Shown: piece by piece, positions 14,141 through 16,013 of the stretch
Numbering within the stretch: position 1 is the first letter of the stretch
How the letters are laid out: every line of letters begins with the position of its first letter
DNA from: Ruminococcaceae bacterium UBA794
GTDB taxonomy: Bacteria; Bacillota; Clostridia; Oscillospirales; Ruminococcaceae
Length of the DNA: 16,013 bases
Direction: 5' to 3'
Assembly: GCA_002304735.1 (NCBI GenBank)
Contig: DBIU01000110.1
Location: 12,438-28,450 of the forward strand
The notes under the pieces: generated by a model
The model's database searches: none
Told to the model about the DNA's origin: nothing
Seen by the model: only the letters and a program-made list of their open reading frames with translations
Position numbers and translations under genes: made by a program

Positions 14141-15406
14141 ATGAAAATTGAAACAAAGTGCCTTCACGAGGGCTATTCTCCCAAAAACGGCGAGCCGCGC
14201 GTTATGCCGATTGTTCAAAGCACGACTTATGTTTACGATTCGACGGACGAGGTTGCGGCGGTGTTCGACGACCCGACAAAGAGCTTGATTTACTCGCGCT
14301 TCGAGAACCCCACGACCGACTGCGTCGAGAAGAAAATCGCTTCTCTCGAGGGTGGCGCTGCGGCAATGTGTACTTCGAGCGGACAGGCGGCTTCGCTGCT
14401 TTCGATACTCAACATCTGCGAGGCGGGCGACAGCTTTATCGCAAGCGCGTCAATCTACGGCGGCACGATAAACCTCTTTGGAATTACGCTCAAGAGAATG
14501 GGCATCGAGTGCATTTTCGTTGACCACGACGCGACCGAGGAAGAGCTTTCGGCGGCTTTCAAGGAGAACACAAAGGCTGTTTTCGGCGAAACTCTGGCAA
14601 ATCCCGCGCTTACGGTGCTTGATATAGAGATGTGGGCGAGAGTGGCTCACGCGCACGGAGTCCCGCTTATCGTGGACAACACGTTCGCAACGCCCGTTTT
14701 GTGCAGACCTATCGAGTGGGGCGCGGATATCGTTATTCACTCGACTTCAAAGTATATGGACGGTCACGCGGTTCAGGTAGGCGGAGTTATCGTTGACAGC
14801 GGAAAATTCGACTGGACAAACGGCAAGTTCCCGTGTATGACAGAGCCGGACGAGAGCTATCACGGCACGGTTTACACAGAAAAATACCCGTTCGCGCCGT
14901 ATATCGTAAAGGCGAGAATGCAGCTTATGAGAGATTTCGGCTGTTATCCCGCGGCGCACTCGTCTTTCCTGCTCAATCTCGGTCTGGAAACGCTTCCCGT
15001 GCGTATGAAGCAGTATTGCGAGAACGCGCTTGCAGCCGCGAAATACATTAAGTCTACGGGCAAGGTTGAGTTCGTGACGTATCCCGCGCTTGAGGGAAGC
15101 AAGGGTCACGAGCTTGCGAAAAAGTACCTGCCGAACGGCACAAGCGGCGTAATTTCGTTCTCGATAAAGGGCGGAAGAAGCGCGGCGGTTAAGTTTATGG
15201 ACAGCCTGAAGCTTGCCTCAAACGAGGTTCACGTTGCGGATATCAGAACCTGCGTTCTGCACCCCGCGTCCGCTACTCACCGTCAGCTTTCGGACGAGCA
15301 GCTTGTCGCGGCGGGAATTGACGGCGGACTTATCCGTCTGTCGGTCGGACTTGAGAACATCGAGGACATTATCGCGGACCTCGAACAGGGCTTCGCGGCG
15401 ATATGA
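14141..15406 (+). CDS. metY: O-acetylhomoserine sulfhydrylase (Cys/Met metabolism PLP enzyme)
   Basis: A 421-residue member of the Cys/Met metabolism PLP family, best matching O-acetylhomoserine aminocarboxypropyltransferase, which makes homocysteine from O-acetylhomoserine and sulfide for methionine synthesis. The N-terminal block KCLHEGYSP with PIVQSTTYV, the RFENPTTDCVEKKIASLEGG segment, the SSGQAA turn and the SIYGGTINL strand are typical. DNTFATPVLCRP contains the PLP-ring Asp, and HSTSKYMDGHA holds the PLP Lys204. HPASATHRQL and the GLIRLSVGLENIEDI segment complete the C-terminal domain. I chose ATG 14141 because AGAGG at 14128-14132 sits eight bases upstream; a GTG at 14132 would overlap that site. 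A close relative using another sulfur donor cannot be excluded. The next gene overlaps its stop by four bases (ATGA). Confidence 0.93.
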   Translation: MKIETKCLHEGYSPKNGEPRVMPIVQSTTYVYDSTDEVAAVFDDPTKSLIYSRFENPTTDCVEKKIASLEGGAAAMCTSSGQAASLLSILNICEAGDSFIASASIYGGTINLFGITLKRMGIECIFVDHDATEEELSAAFKENTKAVFGETLANPALTVLDIEMWARVAHAHGVPLIVDNTFATPVLCRPIEWGADIVIHSTSKYMDGHAVQVGGVIVDSGKFDWTNGKFPCMTEPDESYHGTVYTEKYPFAPYIVKARMQLMRDFGCYPAAHSSFLLNLGLETLPVRMKQYCENALAAAKYIKSTGKVEFVTYPALEGSKGHELAKKYLPNGTSGVISFSIKGGRSAAVKFMDSLKLASNEVHVADIRTCVLHPASATHRQLSDEQLVAAGIDGGLIRLSVGLENIEDIIADLEQGFAAI

Positions 15407-16013
15407 AAGCGGCTTCGATTGCCGTAAGAACGCTTGTCGCGCTCATTTCGGCGGGCTTGCTTTTGTGGTCAAATCTGAATTTTTTTACTGCGGGAACGAT
15501 TATCGGCTGGGTTATTTTCAGTCTGATAATCGCTCTCTGCGTTTTTTGGAAGCCCTTCAAAAGGCTTGTGAAATGGCTTTGGAAGCGCGTTTTCGGTAAA
15601 ATCACGCTTATCTTTCTCGGAAGCTTGACGGCTTTGATAACGGGAATTTGTGCGTTTTTCACGATAAATATGGCGCTTCACGCTGAAATTCCGCTCGAAA
15701 GAACCGAAGCCGTGATAATTCTCGGCTGTCAGGTGCGCGGAGAAATGCCGAGTCAGATGCTGAAAAGGCGGCTTGACGCGGCGCTCGAGGTGCTTGACGA
15801 AAACCCCGAGGCGGTCTGCGTTATGAGCGGCGGCAGGGGAAACGGCGAAGATATCAGCGAAGCGGAGTGTATGCGGCGGTATCTCACGGCGGCGGGAATT
15901 GACGAGGCGCGGCTTTACGCTGAGGATAAATCGACTTCGACGCGGGAAAACATCGCTTTTTCGGCGGAAATTCTCGAAAAGCTCGGCATTTCCGAGAATA
16001 TAATGCTCGTCAC
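15403..16013 (+). CDS. YdcF/SanA-like (DUF218) membrane protein, 3' end outside window
   Basis: The frame opens with ATG 15403, overlapping the previous stop (ATGA), and stays open to the window end, giving 203 residues so far. Residues about 6-25, 31-48 and 67-90 are hydrophobic and read as membrane segments, the second ending in KPFKRLVKWLWKR. The soluble part begins at about residue 100 with the DUF218 signature VIILGCQV, continues with QMLKRRLDAAL and VMSGGRGNGEDISEA, and reaches EDKSTSTRENIAFS. This family includes E. coli SanA and YdcF, linked to envelope integrity; the biochemical activity is not settled. It is the last visible member of the hisC unit. The link to amino-acid enzymes is probably only positional. 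Confidence 0.88.
   Translation, partial: MKAASIAVRTLVALISAGLLLWSNLNFFTAGTIIGWVIFSLIIALCVFWKPFKRLVKWLWKRVFGKITLIFLGSLTALITGICAFFTINMALHAEIPLERTEAVIILGCQVRGEMPSQMLKRRLDAALEVLDENPEAVCVMSGGRGNGEDISEAECMRRYLTAAGIDEARLYAEDKSTSTRENIAFSAEILEKLGISENIMLV

Noticed and set aside
1..16013. Mobile element, defence island, CRISPR or secondary-metabolite cluster
   Set aside because: No transposase, integrase, regular repeat array, tRNA-associated direct repeat or composition break was seen; the content is core genes in conserved order.

Overview
The window reads as chromosomal core genome from a Clostridia-type Firmicute. The gene orders rnc–radical SAM–smc–ftsY, yhbY–nadD–yqeK–rsfS and aroQ–M24–efp are Firmicute arrangements. 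Codon choice is rich in GCG, GGC and CGC, and G+C looks near one half by eye, which would suit the Ruminococcaceae/Oscillospirales side. That lineage guess is inference. Every gene I can support lies on the + strand. Genes are tightly packed, often with ATGA, TAATG or TGATG overlaps, and no gap reaches 300 bases. I see no mobile element, CRISPR array, tRNA or rRNA.

Layout. (1) Positions 2-6031: the 3' end of rnc, an Elp3-like radical SAM gene lacking the acetyltransferase domain, smc (chromosome condensation) and ftsY (SRP receptor). (2) Positions 6032-8591: a perfect-consensus promoter directly after the ftsY stop, then rdgB, yhbY, nadD, yqeK and rsfS. These cover nucleotide-pool cleaning, NAD synthesis, Ap4A breakdown and ribosome assembly or silencing. 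(3) Positions 8679-11843: a second consensus promoter and the short rpsU gene (57 residues), a hairpin terminator, then yqeG, an endonuclease IV-like TIM barrel gene, aroQ and an M24 (prolidase-like) gene. (4) Positions 11883-13064: a third consensus promoter with a leader of roughly 115 nt, efp, a small acidic zinc-ribbon protein, and a terminator. (5) Positions 13076-16013: hisC, an O-acetylhomoserine sulfhydrylase and the 5' part of a YdcF-like membrane protein gene, cut by the window end.

Most of the genes serve translation and its supporting chemistry: ribosomal protein S21, EF-P, the ribosome silencing factor, the assembly factor YhbY, and SRP targeting. The hisC and sulfhydrylase genes at the end are amino-acid biosynthesis enzymes, and both depend on PLP.

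The most striking observation is the M24 gene at 10794-11843. It is full length and sits in the conserved aroQ–prolidase–efp position. Read against the M24 motifs, however, all but one of the metal ligands and both conserved non-ligand active-site histidines are replaced. It looks like a pseudopeptidase retained next to EF-P. The neighbouring endonuclease IV-like protein also has a lysine at one of the expected zinc-ligand positions. I did not find a recognisable novel multi-gene defence or mobile system here.
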